NCBI GenBank assembly: GCA_964478455.1 | Contig: CAYZJD010000242.1 | Coordinates: 1 to 7,349, forward strand | Direction: 5' to 3' | Source: CAYZJD01 sp964478455 | Lineage (GTDB): Bacteria > Acidobacteriota > Terriglobia > Bryobacterales > Bryobacteraceae | DNA: 7,349 bases | In this document: piece by piece, positions 7,232-7,349 of the stretch | Numbering within the stretch: position 1 is the first letter of the stretch | How the letters are laid out: every line of letters starts with the position of its first letter | Translations under genes and position numbers: made by a program | Notes under the pieces: model-generated | The model's input: only the letters and a program-made list of their open reading frames with translations | What the model was told of the DNA's origin: nothing | The model's database searches: none

Positions 7232-7255
7232 TTTCTTTGCCTTGCGCAAGGAACT
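7232..7255 (+). repeat. 24-bp shared motif with 12-bp palindrome, copy 2
   Basis: This is the second copy of the motif at 3374-3397, identical at 23 of 24 positions and including the perfect palindrome CCTTGCGCAAGG (7240-7251). The palindrome ends 62 nt before the -35 box of the next promoter, 24 nt farther than in copy 1. Both copies have the same orientation relative to the downstream promoter. The flanking sequences differ, so the match is confined to the motif and is not part of a long duplication. Confidence 0.6.
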
Positions 7256-7313
7256 GCGCATTGTTTGCCGGCCGACGGTCCGTTGAACACGCTTGGAACA
7301 TGGGCAAAGACTC

Positions 7314-7342
7314 TTGACAAAAGCGGGTTGCCCGTTTATACG
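7314..7342 (+). promoter_or_regulatory. Sigma-70-type promoter reading out of the right edge
   Basis: A perfect TTGACA (7314-7319) is followed after 17 nt by TATACG (7337-7342), four of six consensus positions. Its -10 region and following bases (TATACGTAG) resemble those of the receptor promoter (TATAGGCTAG). The gene it drives begins beyond base 7349. Apart from the inverted repeat, the motif copy and this promoter, I see no gene in bases 7148-7349. Confidence 0.6.
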
Positions 7343-7349
7343 TAGCGTA

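Noticed and set aside
7071..7307. 78-codon minus-strand open frame over the right intergenic region
   Set aside because: Its middle part is only the translation of the 75-bp palindromic repeat (ATEAQRSHSF). Such spurious products are common where these repeats occur.

Overview
The window looks like chromosome of a GC-rich acidobacterium, most likely of the Bryobacterales/Solibacter type. This is inferred from the gene families: a very large carboxypeptidase-regulatory-domain TonB-dependent receptor of the kind these genomes carry in many copies, a DUF5916 envelope protein, and a PEP-CTERM surface protein. No rRNA or marker gene fixes the taxon. All genes seen are protein-coding. There is no tRNA, rRNA, CRISPR array, insertion sequence or defence cassette.

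Layout from left to right. (1) Bases 3-1373, plus strand: the C-terminal part of a DUF5916 protein whose start lies left of the window. (2) A 26-bp convergent gap holding a small GC hairpin. (3) Bases 1400-2428, minus strand: an MDR-superfamily, quinone-reductase-like oxidoreductase that keeps the structural-zinc cysteines but lacks catalytic-zinc ligands. (4) Bases 2500-3204, minus strand: a secreted protein with a variant PEP-CTERM tail, 71 bp upstream of the oxidoreductase and possibly co-transcribed with it. (5) About 300 bp of divergent intergenic DNA, with a short inverted repeat, a 24-bp motif containing the palindrome CCTTGCGCAAGG, a sigma-70-type promoter and a strong Shine-Dalgarno sequence. 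(6) Bases 3506-7147, plus strand: a complete 1213-residue Oar-like TonB-dependent receptor. (7) A 75-bp imperfect inverted repeat directly after the receptor, then a second copy of the 24-bp motif and a second sigma-70-type promoter that points out of the right edge.

The genes share an envelope theme (outer-membrane receptor, probable outer-membrane DUF5916 protein, exported PEP-CTERM protein), but nothing shows that they form one pathway. The oxidoreductase is a generic cytosolic enzyme. The most interesting signal is non-coding: the same motif (23 of 24 bases identical) lies upstream of the receptor promoter and upstream of the promoter at the right edge. This suggests common control of the receptor and an unseen next gene. 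I found no convincing new multi-gene system.
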